From positions 2,666,001-2,730,000 of the forward strand of contig NW_026999320.1 of assembly GCF_037126465.1 (NCBI RefSeq): a stretch of 64,000 nt of DNA, in the 5' to 3' direction. A program made the position numbers and the translations under genes. The notes beneath the pieces were generated by a model. It ran no database searches. It saw nothing but the letters and a program-made list of their open reading frames with translations, and was not told the origin of the DNA. Below, in pieces: positions 45,227-55,969 of this stretch. Within the stretch, counting starts at the first letter, position 1. Every line of letters begins with the position of its first letter. The stretch comes from Ornithodoros turicata. Lineage: Eukaryota; Arthropoda; Arachnida; Ixodida; Argasidae.

Positions 45227-46559
45227 GTGAGTAAACACACTACTCTCGTGGATATGTGGAATAACATTTAAAGCGACGGTCTCGCACAAATTGAATAAAT
45301 GGCAAACTGGAACTTCATTCACGGGTACTATCGTTACTCATCTGTTTATTCTAATTCCGAATAGTGAAGTAGCGGTGGGTTCCTCGAGCCGATTTCATCG
45401 GAGTGTGTCCGCCGCATTTAAATGTGAAGGGTCAGGTGTTTTTCGAGAAATAATGCACAAAGTCCTCCCAAGGCCCCTCTGCAAGTTACTTCAGTCTCTG
45501 TCACTTAGTGGAAAGAATAATTCTAGATAATATGAAGTATGAGAAGTATGAGAGGGACGCCTGACTTTCATGGGGTGGTCAAGACGTATGAGACACGCGG
45601 TGCAGGCAGGATGTAAGTGCCAGAAACGGAGTATGCGTGAAGGAATTTAAGGGGAAGAACACCGGAAGAATCTGCGACGTAAAGCGAGAAGACTGGGTGG
45701 TTATGTAAAGCCTTATACAGCAAAGACAGTTGAATGATAAGCATAGTTTGAGAGAATAAAGCGAGTCACCCTGTTCTGAGTAGTTCCTGTGAGGACTATG
45801 ACTCATGAGGGTCCTATTAGGAAAATTCATATCCTATCATGTACGCAGCAGATTACCTGGTGACTGCTTGCGTTCCAAGTGTTCATATCAGTGAGTGCTG
45901 GCAGACACAGTAGTTATTTCTGACGATGTTTTATATATAGATCTAAAAGCGACTGATGGAATACAACTGAAACCGATGTAGAGTCTCTCCTTTTGACGAA
46001 GGCACGGGTACTTGGAAGGATGCCCGATTTGCCACTAAAATGGAGAACCCCATAGCCATCTCACGTAAACTGTGCTCTTTAAGCAATATTTATAACACGC
46101 AACAGCAGAAATCCGCAAAACATTCCACAAACACACAAAAGCATACCTTTGAAAAACATCTATCAGGAAATGCATTTGTTGAATGTACGGCCAGTTCACG
46201 CTTCATTCAGAGACGCCTTCGACCACGTCTGTCCCAACACCGCACCTACGTGCCTTTTGGAGGGTTTTCGAAGCGCCTGCCAAATCTGCCTTTTAGGTTC
46301 TTCCAGCGTCATTCCACTTCATCAACCACGGAGAAAAACAGACGAACGGCACTGTACTTCACAGTGTTCCGCAACGTCACGCTAACTTACCAGCCACTTC
46401 AAGGCTTTCACATTTGCTGTCACAACTGCGCCTTCAGTTTTTCATTTTTGTAGCTGGGACTGTTGATGTCCCACAACGCTCGTAGCTTCTAAATCTATCG
46501 TAAAAATTGTAGAATCTCAAGCACAGACTTTTTAAGAAATGCGGCGTTTACCTCTGCAA

Positions 46560-46760
46560 AACTGGATCTTGGCTACAAGGTTGAACTAACACATTGCCAC
46601 CATGATTTCTTCCTTAACTCATTTGGTTGTTACATAGCGAAATGTTGGAATGATTTACCTCGTAACATTGCAGTGCTTCATGATCCTTTAGAATTCAAAA
46701 AAGCAGTCACCGCACTCATCATAGGGGACAATGTGGGCACGACAGTGTGTAGCTGAAGTT
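46560..46760 (+). pseudogene. LINE C-terminal fragment
   Basis: A frame with CYIAKCWNDLPRNIAVLHD and EFKKAVTALI resembles the WNDLPxxV...F motif ending CR1/Jockey-like ORF2 (compare LWNDLPRHVALFA at 34.27 kb). Heavily truncated at its 5' side. Confidence 0.6.
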
Positions 46761-47413
46761 GGTACTTTTTGTGTCTTTGTAAATTTATAATTGTATAACA
46801 CATGTTAACCCATATAGTATATGCATAGTGTGTTACATATTCTTATAGGTTATTATATGTGCTGTGTCCGCCGTCCGTTATGTAGTGCCCAAGGGCCTTT
46901 AACGTACCACGAAATAATAAAAAAACTTGTGCAATAACCTTCTCATTCACTAGTACACAGGTCGTTCCGAGAGTCGCCATTTTTGCAGGATAGAAAACAA
47001 GAAACCCGCGCAACTGGATGCTGCTCTTCAACTCCTCTCTGATTGGCCACTTCTTGGGCACCGCTTTCACCGCCGGTGGTTCGAAACCACGCGCGCGTAT
47101 TGTTGCACGACGCCTTGGCTTGACGCTTGCCAAACGCCGCGGCAGGATGCTCGATAAACGCTTGAGAAACGTATCATGCGGTTGCGAGGGAACTCCGAGC
47201 CTCACCGTGCAGCCGCAATACATTCCTAAAATTACGGTCGTCATTTGCAAGCCGTCTCCAGTCGCCTTAGTCCTCCTCGGTGGGTTGAACAAGACTATAG
47301 CGGGGATTTTGTTTGTGCGTTAAAGTGACCTGAACCGGGTGCCGTTCAGTATTCCCCCGTGAGTTGACTGATGATTCCTCAGTCATATAAACTTCCTGTT
47401 GATCGTGTTACAG

Positions 47414-47591
47414 GTGTACGACAGGTACTACAAGCCGAACAGGGACAAGAATTCCTTCATGATCGTCCCAGTAGTTTTGAGACCAGCTTCCAGAGGCCGG
47501 GTTACACTGAAAAGCGCACGTTATACGGACCATCCCATCATTGACCCGAGATATTTCTCGGATCCTCGTGATCTACAGACTGCTATTGAAG
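47414..47591 (+). CDS. GMC oxidoreductase exon G
   Basis: 178-bp exon, acceptor GTTACAG, donor GTACTC, phase 0 in, 1 out. Encodes DSF-like KNSFMIVPVVLRPASRGRVT then LKSARYTDHPIIDPRYFSDP, the conserved LLRPxSRGxVxLxSxxxxxxPxIDPxYF stretch that forms part of the substrate domain. Confidence 0.95.
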
Positions 47592-48703
47592 GTACTCTAC
47601 GTTATAGATGTACACACACACACATGATGTCCACCATAACAACAGAAGTAATTTTTAAAACTAGAAAAATCACTTTTTCCCAGTTTTACCCAATGGCAAT
47701 GTACTACACGCCTAAAGGTCCACCTTAAGAGGGCACAGGCAAGCTTCTCTGTCGACGCATTAATTAATGTTCGTTAATTAACTTTTTAATTATTAACGAT
47801 AGAAAATTGACCCAATGAGAACATCGGATCCCTTGGAGTCACTGGTAACATTACCGTTTTCAGAACAAAAATCGAGAGTTATAGCGCGAGGAAAGGGCCT
47901 GGAAGTAAGGCGATCTGGTGGTCGTTTTCCGAAGCTCAAGTAGAAGCGCTTTCCTTTCCTCTGTGTGTATGGGAGGGAAAACACTGTCGCAGGGGGGACA
48001 GATTGCATGCGGACAGATTGGTTCGACGGATATCTCTCACACACGCATACCAGGCTATGAGCGCTCAAAAACCGCATTTTGGCGAACGTCACGTGTTGTT
48101 GACGCCTACGTGCGTGACAGCAACCCAGCCTACACACTTAACTTTCATACCAAATTATATAGCCCAGTCGCCGCTACATGGCAATTCCTTTCTCGTTTCA
48201 CCGGCATCTACACAAGTGCCGCAATAGGCGCAAGAATATGAGAGATTTTCGCCGTCGCCTCCAACTTTGCGTATTTTTAGCTGCAAAATAAAAAAAAATC
48301 CCCACCGGAACTGGACCCACGCTCTAGAAGCCAACGTAACTGACAGTGCGGGAAAAGAAAATCAAAGCAGTGAACGCGTTCATTGAGAAGATATTGAACG
48401 CCAGATTCGCTATGCCTGAAAGTGCGTCGGACATGCCATATTCTTTCGGATTTTTGTTTTCTCGGGAACTACGGAAACTAGAGAAAAAGTACTTGTGTTC
48501 CGTTCTCAATCTGTGTTAGGCTACAACGTATATCTTTTTCCATAAAAAATACTGATGGTGTCCGGACTACCTTGACTAAGTTAAGATGGAATCACCCAAA
48601 AACGAATCAACCTAGGGGAAGGTTAAAATAAACCGCGCCTGTTCCTACGAGTATATATTACGCCTATTTGCCTCAATGTTAGGCGTATCGCATTCAACTG
48701 TAG

Positions 48704-48920
48704 GGACAAAGGAGGCCATGAAAGTCTTGGACACGGCACCAATGCGGGCTCTGGGTGTCGAGCGTTGGAACCTGACAATGCCGGGATGCGAAGACAAGAA
48801 GCTATGGAGCGACGACTACATCGCCTGCCTAGCCATGCAATTAACGGAGACCGCCTGGCATTTTGCCAGCACCTGTCCCATGGGAGAAGGTGTACAAGCC
48901 GTCGTTGATGCCAGGCTCAG
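48704..48920 (+). CDS. GMC oxidoreductase exon H (catalytic His region)
   Basis: 217-bp exon, acceptor CAACTGTAG, donor GTATGC, phase 1 in, 2 out. Ends with ETAWHFASTCPMGEG and VVDARLR. Relatives usually read HPVGTCKMG and VVDxxLRV; the His expected at the active site is kept but the next residues differ (HFASTCPMG). This suggests divergent substrate use, not loss. A further exon with the final GNTNAP-type motif is required, since this one ends in phase 2; it was not found before 64000. Confidence 0.93.
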
Positions 48921-49470
48921 GTATGCAGAATATAAGCTTCATAGGTGAAATGTTGAAAAACATTCTAGTTTGTGCGCGCGTTTATTGGTGGAGGCTATCG
49001 CAAATGCAGGGATACCCGGGGCTACCCGCAGACACTGGTGATAGCAGTGGCGTTTTGTTGGTAGAAATTGTATGTGGCGGGCAAAATGCGGGTGTGCCCC
49101 CTAGACAGTAAGCGAAGGGTTTTCTTATCATCTGCAGCTCCTTTGCTTGCCCATTAAGTTTGGTTATCCTCGTTTTCAACGCGAAAACCAACCATAACTC
49201 CATCCGCCTGCACGCGAGCTGCTAATCTGACCATCTCACAATGTCGCTAGTATGTTGTACCAGCTGTTACCATATCAGTTGTTGTTTCCAATACTTAACG
49301 AAAGTCCCGTGGGCGCCTATACAAGGGCGAAACGGCAGCTCATCTGTCATAACAATTTATGAACTTGTTCAGTAGCGGAACGAAGTAAGTAGCATAAGAT
49401 CTGCAGATATTAGGGTGTGAATAAGATCAAGGGGCTGCGGCATGTAACAATACCGCGTAGGGGCATCATG
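48921..49470. other. Sequence downstream of exon H, no recognised gene
   Basis: The expected last GMC exon was sought and not seen. Confidence 0.4.
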
Positions 49471-49615
49471 TTTGCTGGTGTTTGGTGAGCGACGCCAGCA
49501 CGGCCCCCACTCGGTGTTACTACCGTGACGAGGGGATGTAAGTTGAAGGGTAGAATCCTTTAATGTTGGCGGTCGGTCACTTGGCCCTGCCTAGGCCGAC
49601 GGGTTTACCTTTCCT
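49471..49615 (+). repeat. Jockey-type LINE 5' UTR fragment
   Basis: GCTGGTGTTTGGTGAGCGACG, ACGAGGGGATGTAAG and GAAGGGTAGAA match the 5' UTR of the LINE at 13985-14130. Only the first ~140 bp is present, which is unusual since LINE copies usually lose the 5' end. Confidence 0.75.
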
Positions 49616-49795
49616 GCTGGAAATGGTCCCATTGAAAACTCGTCAAAAACTCGTTGAATCCTGTTGGATATCACGCTGCGAAATATCATTGAAAATGCGC
49701 TGAGATTCCAATTCCCAATAGATGATTTGGAGCAAACATTATATTAAACACAACTGGCATTTTAATGGGTCTCAACGCAGACATTTTGTAAAAAC

Positions 49796-49902
49796 TGTTG
49801 GATAACGCTAACAACGGATTGTTTTTCTTTCTCTTCGTTTTATCTGTGGTGCGAGGCTCGCTCTCTTTGCACGTTATTCTATTAAAGTACGATCTGCTAA
49901 CA
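49796..49902 (+). repeat. Copia 5' LTR
   Basis: 107 bp; nearly identical to 55855-55964. Confidence 0.95.
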
Positions 49903-49917
49903 GGTTATGGGACTAGG
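49903..49917 (+). promoter_or_regulatory. Copia primer-binding site
   Basis: GGTTATGGGACTAGG immediately follows the LTR end AACA and resembles the internal initiator-methionine tRNA site used by Copia elements. Confidence 0.75.
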
Positions 49918-51628
49918 AGATCTTGGTTAGCGGTACAGGTAATCCCGAGGACGGTTTCAGTCTAGCTTCGGCAAGGTTAACATTTTTCCAGGGGTGCTAG
50001 ACTCGTCAAAGCAGAACTAAGTTCAAAAGATGACGTCGAGCGGGGAGGAGTTTTGAACTTCCGAAGTTCAAGTAAAATGTTTCCCTTTCCCCGCAACTGA
50101 AGTCGGGTCTACGTCAGTGCCTGATCCATATCAGTGTGTGCGCGACCCGCCCACTGGCACGAGCGTGATGGAATGAAGAACGAGAAAGCGCACCGCTTCT
50201 ATCCGCTCCGGTGAAGAGTGAAATGCAGAGCAATACATCCTTGAAGGACTTAAGGTCAAATCATACATTGCCAAATATGTTTGGGCTGTGCGAACATTAG
50301 AATATTTCAGATCTCGAGGCGCATAACTGTTCCGAATCGAATACGAAATTATGTGTTCAATTTTTAATCGAATCAATATTTCTTCCAAACTGAATACATT
50401 CAGGAGCAGCATGACTCGAGGCCTGATCCCGGGGCATCACAAAACACCCGCGCTACTAGGTAATGGCAATAAGGAAACGAAAACTGTTGTACGATTCACG
50501 GGAATTGGCGACCGTGCAGTCGCCCGTCAAGTTATGCAAACGCAAAATGAAAAAAAGTCGAAAAGACGAAGCACCCGGTGACACGGCTTTTCTTGTAACC
50601 TCCTCACTGTTGCTTCAGGTGGCTGCGTCGTTTCAACCTTGCTGCCGCTATCAGCAGAAGCATGAAAGAGGGAACTGAAGGGGAGACTCATCGTTTCTTT
50701 CCACAGTATTCTACGTTACGTGACGGAGTAATTAACGTGGTCGAGATTTTGCGCGAAGGAAATTTGCCCCAGCTATTTTTATTGTAGTAAGGTAATGTGT
50801 TTTGTGTTGAAAGTGGTTGAGAAAACGAAATGCCCTTTCTGTTTCCGACAAGAAAATACACAAAGAAAGGCAACAACAAACAAACGAAAAAAAAGTTACG
50901 CTGACTTGACACATTTCAGAGATCTATTCAGAACATTTACCGTGACTGAAAATCGAACAAGTGCGCGCAAGTCACACCAAAAGTTTGTCGATGACAAGCG
51001 CCAGTGACACCCCGAAGTAGAATTTTAAGCCTCTGTTTTGTGACACATTATATGACACACCCGCTGAATCGGCATGTGTGCTATACGTGTATTCGGGATC
51101 AGTGAACACAACAACGCTTCGTTTGAAAACTATTTGTTTCCTATTTCCTTTTTCTATGTATCTGCTGGCTTCTTTTTCAAAATGACCCTGTGTAAACTTG
51201 AGCACTTATAAACAGACTAGTGCCCGCACTGCGACGACACAACCACTTCATGGTAAAAGGGACGGAAAAGGCGCGTTTCCGAAAAACCCTGGGTCCGTGC
51301 TCTTGCAAGCGCTCATTTCGAGGTGCTGCTCCGCTGCATAGAAGAGCACCGACGCTTTCCAACGCCCTGCACGTGCAGTGTTCATATCTCTGTTGTGTGC
51401 GTTTTGTATTTAGGATGTATCTCTCAATCAGAAGGAAAGCTGTTGTCTTCCTCCGCGTCTCAATGGAAAATCTCATTTTTGTACAGCAAGAAAACCACAT
51501 GAAAACAAGAGAACATTACGGAACCTGCGGCCATGGGAGGTACACTGTCATGCGTGGAGAACACAACAATCTTGTGCGCAGTGATATCATTATCCGTGAT
51601 GAGAAGTGCATCTTGGATTAATCTTACA

Positions 51629-51859
51629 ATCTCAGAACAGAACTTCACCGCATAGCACGTTATCCGCAAACCATTGACACGAATGATGGGAGTACCCATT
51701 GTGATTCGAAGAGCCAGAGGGCGTATAGCATTTTGGATATATGATAATTGCTATAAAAATGCCTATGTCCCCCTCTCTCTTCAAATTGGAAGCGATAAGG
51801 ATATGATTCGTGTCTAGTCGGCGCACAACATGCTATGCGGTGAAGTTCTGTTCTGAGAG
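51629..51859. repeat. Exact ~25-bp inverted repeat around the Harbinger-like frame
   Basis: CTCAGAACAGAACTTCACCG continuing to CATAGCA (about 51631-51656) is repeated inverted at about 51834-51859, 177 bp apart. Confidence 0.75.
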
Positions 51860-51944
51860 TGTAGGATCTGCGCAGATGGTCACACAGCGAACGAACAGCG
51901 TTCTTCGACAGTCGGTAAAACTGGCAAAAATCCTCGTTTGGCAT
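51634..51944 (-). pseudogene. PIF/Harbinger transposase N-terminal fragment
   Basis: The minus-strand frame at 51944-51660 begins MPNEDFCQFYRLSKNAVRSL then CDHLRRSYTLRTELHR, resembling the F.xxFRLSKxxFxxLxxxL helix at the start of Harbinger transposases. It ends before the DDE core. Assignment is by pattern only. Confidence 0.5.
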
Positions 51945-52091
51945 TTCAAACGATACTCATGATGAGTGTGGAGTCAGAGGCGCAGTATTAAAGGCACGGA
52001 AGTAAAAGCGCCCGCAACTCTTTCTAACAAACTTCGAAGTTCGCCTCTATCTTACCTTGAACTTTTCTCGGTGGAAAAAAAATGTTGCGCA

Positions 52092-53029
52092 ATGTCAGGA
52101 ATGGTGGAACCAAATAAGTTCACCGTAGCGAAGCTGGGAGACGACAATTATCAGGCGTGGAAGTTCAACATGCGGATGCTTCTGATAAGGGAAGGTACCT
52201 GGAAGTATGTCGAAGAAGAGACGCCCACAACTCCTTCAGCGGAGTGGATATCGAATGATCAAAAGGCACAGAGCACAATCTCGCTTAGCATCGAGGACAA
52301 TCAAATAATCCATATCTGCAAGGCGACGACAGCGAAAGAAATGTGGAAAGCGCTACAGGGGCTCCATGAGCGGATAATTATGACAAACTGTGCCTGCTGC
52401 GTAAGCTTTACCAGTCGCGGCTCAGTGACGGACAAGAGATGCAAGACTACATTAGGGAGACTTTGAGTCTTGTAGAGCGCTTACGAGGGATGGAGCAAGA
52501 GATCACCGATTTCCAAGTAGCTGCACTACTACTGAGCGGACTCCCTCTCGATTATGCGAACTTGATCACAGCGCTTGATGCACGTCCTGAAAGTGAGTTG
52601 ACACTCGAGTATGTCAACGGTGAATTCAGGAGAAGATCAGAAAACCCGCAATGCATGGAGTCAGTGCTGAAGGCACAAACCACACAGTTCAAGGGTTTCA
52701 GCGAAGGAGAGAAAGAAACTAGGGAGTGTTTCTTTTGCAAAAGACAAGGACATGTCAAGAAGGACTGCTACAGATGGAAGGCAAACAAGAGAGGAAGACA
52801 ACGTATTTCGAAGGCCACAAGCGCAATCAACCAGGACGAAGAAACAGCTTTCGCCGGTGCTGCTGCTAATTTCCAGGGTGGGTGGTGTATAGACTCCGGA
52901 GCCACGAGTCATATGACTAGCGACAGGAACTTTTTCACTAAATTTACGGAGCAGAAGTCAGATTCAGTGGTTGTGGCCAATGGTCAGCGGGTTGCATCAG
53001 AAGGCATTGGAAGCGGTTTTATCGAGTGA
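52092..53029 (+). pseudogene. Copia gag and protease region
   Basis: An ATG at 52092 opens MSGMVEPNKFTVAKLGDDNY, the usual Copia gag start (LxGxNYxxWK...). A one-base frameshift near 52380 moves to the frame holding the UBN2-type core (MQDYIRETLSLVERLRGM), a CCHC knuckle CFFCKRQGHVKKDC (about 52727-52768) and the protease motif WCIDSGATSHM (about 52884-52916, catalytic DSG). A stop ends this frame at 53027. Sequence after the stop continues in the same frame to about 53138, so it is a nonsense mutation. Confidence 0.92.
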
Positions 53030-53099
53030 GCTGCTGTATCAACAACTCGCCGCATACAAGTACACGACGTACTATATGTTCCATCGCTTGAAATGAATC

Positions 53100-54133
53100 T
53101 CCTCTCGGTCAGGAAACAGATCGCGGCCACAGGGTAACATTCGACGGTGGCGTCTGCACTGTCACAAACGGCGACATTCATCTAGCCAAGGGTTCTTTAA
53201 GCAATGGTCTTTATCAGCTGGAATGCAAGGAAGACCGATGTGCTGCAACTCGAAGAGATCACGCCGAGTGCATTCATACATGGCAGCGGTGGCTTGGTCA
53301 CAGAGATCCGGAAGCGGTGAGAACGCTCGTCCACGATGATCTTGCTGAAGGCATCCACATACGGGACTGCGACAAGCTGTTGAAGTGCTTAAGTTGTCTG
53401 AAAGGAAAGATGACGAGGAAACCCTTTCCAGAAGTGAGCAAGAGACAATCTCGAGAGCTAATGGACTTGGTAGACAGCGATGTGTGTGGTCCAATGCAGA
53501 CCACCACAGTTGGCAAACGGAGATACTTCATCTCATTTATTGACGAGTATTCGACGTATACGGTTATTTACTTGCTACAGTCAAAGCTAGAAGTTTCGGA
53601 CTGGCTAGAAGAGTACATAGCGTATGTGCAAAATAGATTCGGAAAACGACCGATTGTACTTCGCAGTGACAGTGGGACAGAGTACACGGGCAGCCAAACG
53701 CAAGCAATCCTCAAGAAGCATGGAATTCAATTCCAGTCTACCGTACCCTACAATCCAGAGCAAAGCGGTGTCGCAGAGAGGAAAAATAGAACGCTTTGTG
53801 AAAGCGCTCGTAGTATGCTTTTTGTGGCGAAGCTTCCGGAGGTGTACTGGGGGGAAGCTATTTCAACTGCGTGCTACTTACAAAATAGGCTACCTGCAAG
53901 GGCTGCGACGAACACACCTTTTGAAGTCTGGAGTGGACAGAAGCCCCATATCAGTCACTTGCCAATTTTCGGCACCAAAGCTTTTTGTACATATTCCGAA
54001 GGAAAAGCGCAGGAAGTGTGACAGATGCGCGGAAGAAGGTATCTTCGTGGGGTACAGCGACAGACAGAAAGGATACAGGATTCTCCATCCTGGCAACAGA
54101 GTGTCTATTAGCCGTTCTGTCATAATCGACTAA
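53100..54133 (+). pseudogene. Copia integrase region
   Basis: Holds the zinc-binding segment (HTWQRWLGHRDPEAV ... CLSCLKGK). The catalytic core follows with VDSDVCGPM (first Asp), LRSDSGTEYTG (second Asp) and NPEQSGVAERKNRTL (Glu) spread over about 53465-53800. Then ISTACYLQNRLP. Frameshifts near 53120 and 54000 and an in-frame stop at 54131 break it. All three catalytic acids are present. Confidence 0.93.
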
Positions 54134-55040
54134 AATTCCGTGGAACCGGATTTCTACGGGTGTCCAAACGTCATAGTAATGGACGCGCCAGTCCTTCACC
54201 GACCCCTTGAAGTGGAACAAGACACTGTGACTAACGGTGTGGAGGTTACAGTAGGAGAACAATCCGCACAGCAAGACGAGGAGAATGTAGTTCGGCGATC
54301 GAAAAGAACGAACAAAGGTGTACCGCCGGAGCGCTTCTCCTACGTCGCTTTCGAAGGAGATCTCTCAGATCCGGAATGTTGGGAAGACATACAAATGATG
54401 CCAGAACATGAAAAAGAGAAGTGGATAAAGGCAACAGACGAAGAAATGCGATCCTTATGCAGTACGGGAACCTGGGAGCTTGTCTCATTGTCAGAGGGGT
54501 GGAAAGCGATAGGTTGCAAGTGGGTTTTTAAAAAGAAACGCGACAAAGACGGGAAAATTGAACGGTACAAGGCGACACTTGCTGCCAAAGGCTACTCTCA
54601 GAAATATGGTGCTGATTACGACGCCATATTTGCACCTGTTGCAAGGCAGGTCACTTTTAGAGCAGTACTACAGTCGCAGCCGCACAGGGGATGAAAGTCA
54701 TGCATTGTGATGTAAACACAGCCTTTCTGCATGGAAATCTTGAAGAGGACATCTACATGTCACAACCAGAGGGTTACGTAAAAGATCACCTCGTGTGCAA
54801 ACTGAAGAAATCCATCTACGGACTCAAACAAGCCGCTAGAGCTTGGAACGAAAGGCTTAACGAAGTGCAACTTGAATATGGCTTGTGCAGAAGCAAAGAG
54901 GATCCTTGCCTCTACACGAAGTACACAGACAGTTGGTTGTATGTACTAGCATATGTGGACGACATAATCATTGCACATGAGAATGACGGTTGTATTCAAG
55001 AGCTACAAGAACTGTTGAATCACGGACGGGAGTTTCCTTC
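54134..55040 (+). pseudogene. Copia reverse transcriptase region
   Basis: Linker, then RYKATLAAKGYSQKYGADYD and APVARQVTFR. After a frameshift near 54665 comes VMHCDVNTAFLHGNLEEDIY (first catalytic Asp), QPEGYV, KKSIYGLKQAARAW and VLAYVDDIIIA (YVDD at 54952-54963). Similarity fades near 55035 where sequence is missing or frameshifted. Confidence 0.93.
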
Positions 55041-55084
55041 TCAGTCAACGCAACAAAATCGGCGACCTCCTAAGTCGATATGGC

Positions 55085-55844
55085 ATGGAGGACGCAAGGG
55101 GCGCTGCCACTCCTATGGACGCAGGCTATCTCCAGTGTAGAGGAGACGAGGATTTGTTACCAACAAGTCATAAGTACAAAGAAGCAGTTGGGGCTCTACT
55201 GCATATATCGACGACAACACGGCCAGATATAGCGTTTGCGCTAGGCGTCTTGTGCAGACGAGTTAGCTGTCCATGTCAGAGAGACTGGAACGCACTAAAA
55301 CGAGTACTACGTTACCACAACCATACTAAGGACATGAAACTCAAATTACCAGTAACTGCAGTACTCAAGCTTTCCTGCTACGCCGACGCTGATTGGGCAG
55401 GAGACCCTCAAGACCGGAAATCAACATCGGGTTTTTTGTTTAAGCTTGGTGAGAGCAGTGTATCTTGGGGCAGCCGAAAGCAACTCTGTGTTGCATTATC
55501 ATCCACCGAAGCTGAATATGTTGCCGCAGCGAGTGCTTCTCAAGAACTGCTTTGGTTACGTCAGCTGTTACTGGATTTGGGAGTGCCACAGGCTGAACCA
55601 GTGGTTATTTACGAAGACAATCAAGGCTGCATCAGGCTCACCGCCTGATGCCGCCTCCAACACTCGGACAAAGCACATAGACGTTCGCTACCATTTTATT
55701 CGTGACTTGGTTAGTCAAAAGGTAATTCGACTCGAATACTGCGACACCAAGAATATGGCGGCGGACTGTTTCACGAAAGCTCTTTGCAAACAAAACTTCG
55801 AACGACTGAGAGCTCAAGTGGGAATTATAGGGAATCGTTGTTAA
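55085..55844 (+). pseudogene. Copia RNase H region
   Basis: Encodes YKEAVGALLHISTTTRPDIAF, then CYADADWAGD (catalytic Asp), RKSTSGFLF, LSSTEAEYVA (Glu) and IYEDNQGCIRL. A frameshift near 55630 moves to the frame with RTKHIDVRYHFIRD and YCDTKNMAADCFTKAL, ending at 55844 just before the 3' LTR. Confidence 0.93.
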
Positions 55845-55854
55845 CGAGTTGGAA

Positions 55855-55964
55855 TGTTGGATAACGCTAACAACGGATTTAAGTTTTTCTTTCTCTTCGT
55901 TTTATCTGTGGTGCGAGGCTCGCTCTCTTTGCACGTTATTCTATTAAAGTACGATCTGCTAACA
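55855..55964 (+). repeat. Copia 3' LTR
   Basis: 110 bp; followed by the AAAAC duplication. Confidence 0.95.
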
Positions 55965-55969
55965 AAAAC

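Larger units (their letters stand above)
49988..51955. mobile_element. Harbinger-like insertion in the Copia leader
   Basis: Starts GGGTGCTAGACTCGTCAAAG and shares blocks with the repeat at 27.0-28.8 kb. It separates the Copia primer site from gag by about 2 kb, so it must be younger than the Copia element or reflect a composite element. The right end contains a minus-strand Harbinger-type frame. Exact ends and a target duplication were not resolved. Confidence 0.6.
49791..55969 (+). mobile_element. Ty1/Copia LTR retrotransposon with target duplication
   Basis: Short LTRs 49796-49902 and 55855-55964 begin TGTTGGATAACGC and end GATCTGCTAACA. They differ mainly by a 3-bp gap. AAAAC flanks both sides (49791-49795, 55965-55969). 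The 5' LTR is followed by GGTTATGGGACTAGG, a Copia-type initiator-tRNA primer site. The gag-protease-integrase-RT-RNase H order is the Copia order. A ~1.96-kb insertion lies in the leader. At least two in-frame stops and about six frameshifts make it inactive. Confidence 0.95.

Noticed and set aside
46040..46453. 137-codon plus-strand frame as a coding exon
   Set aside because: No recognised motif and no supporting splice context in phase with the GMC exons.
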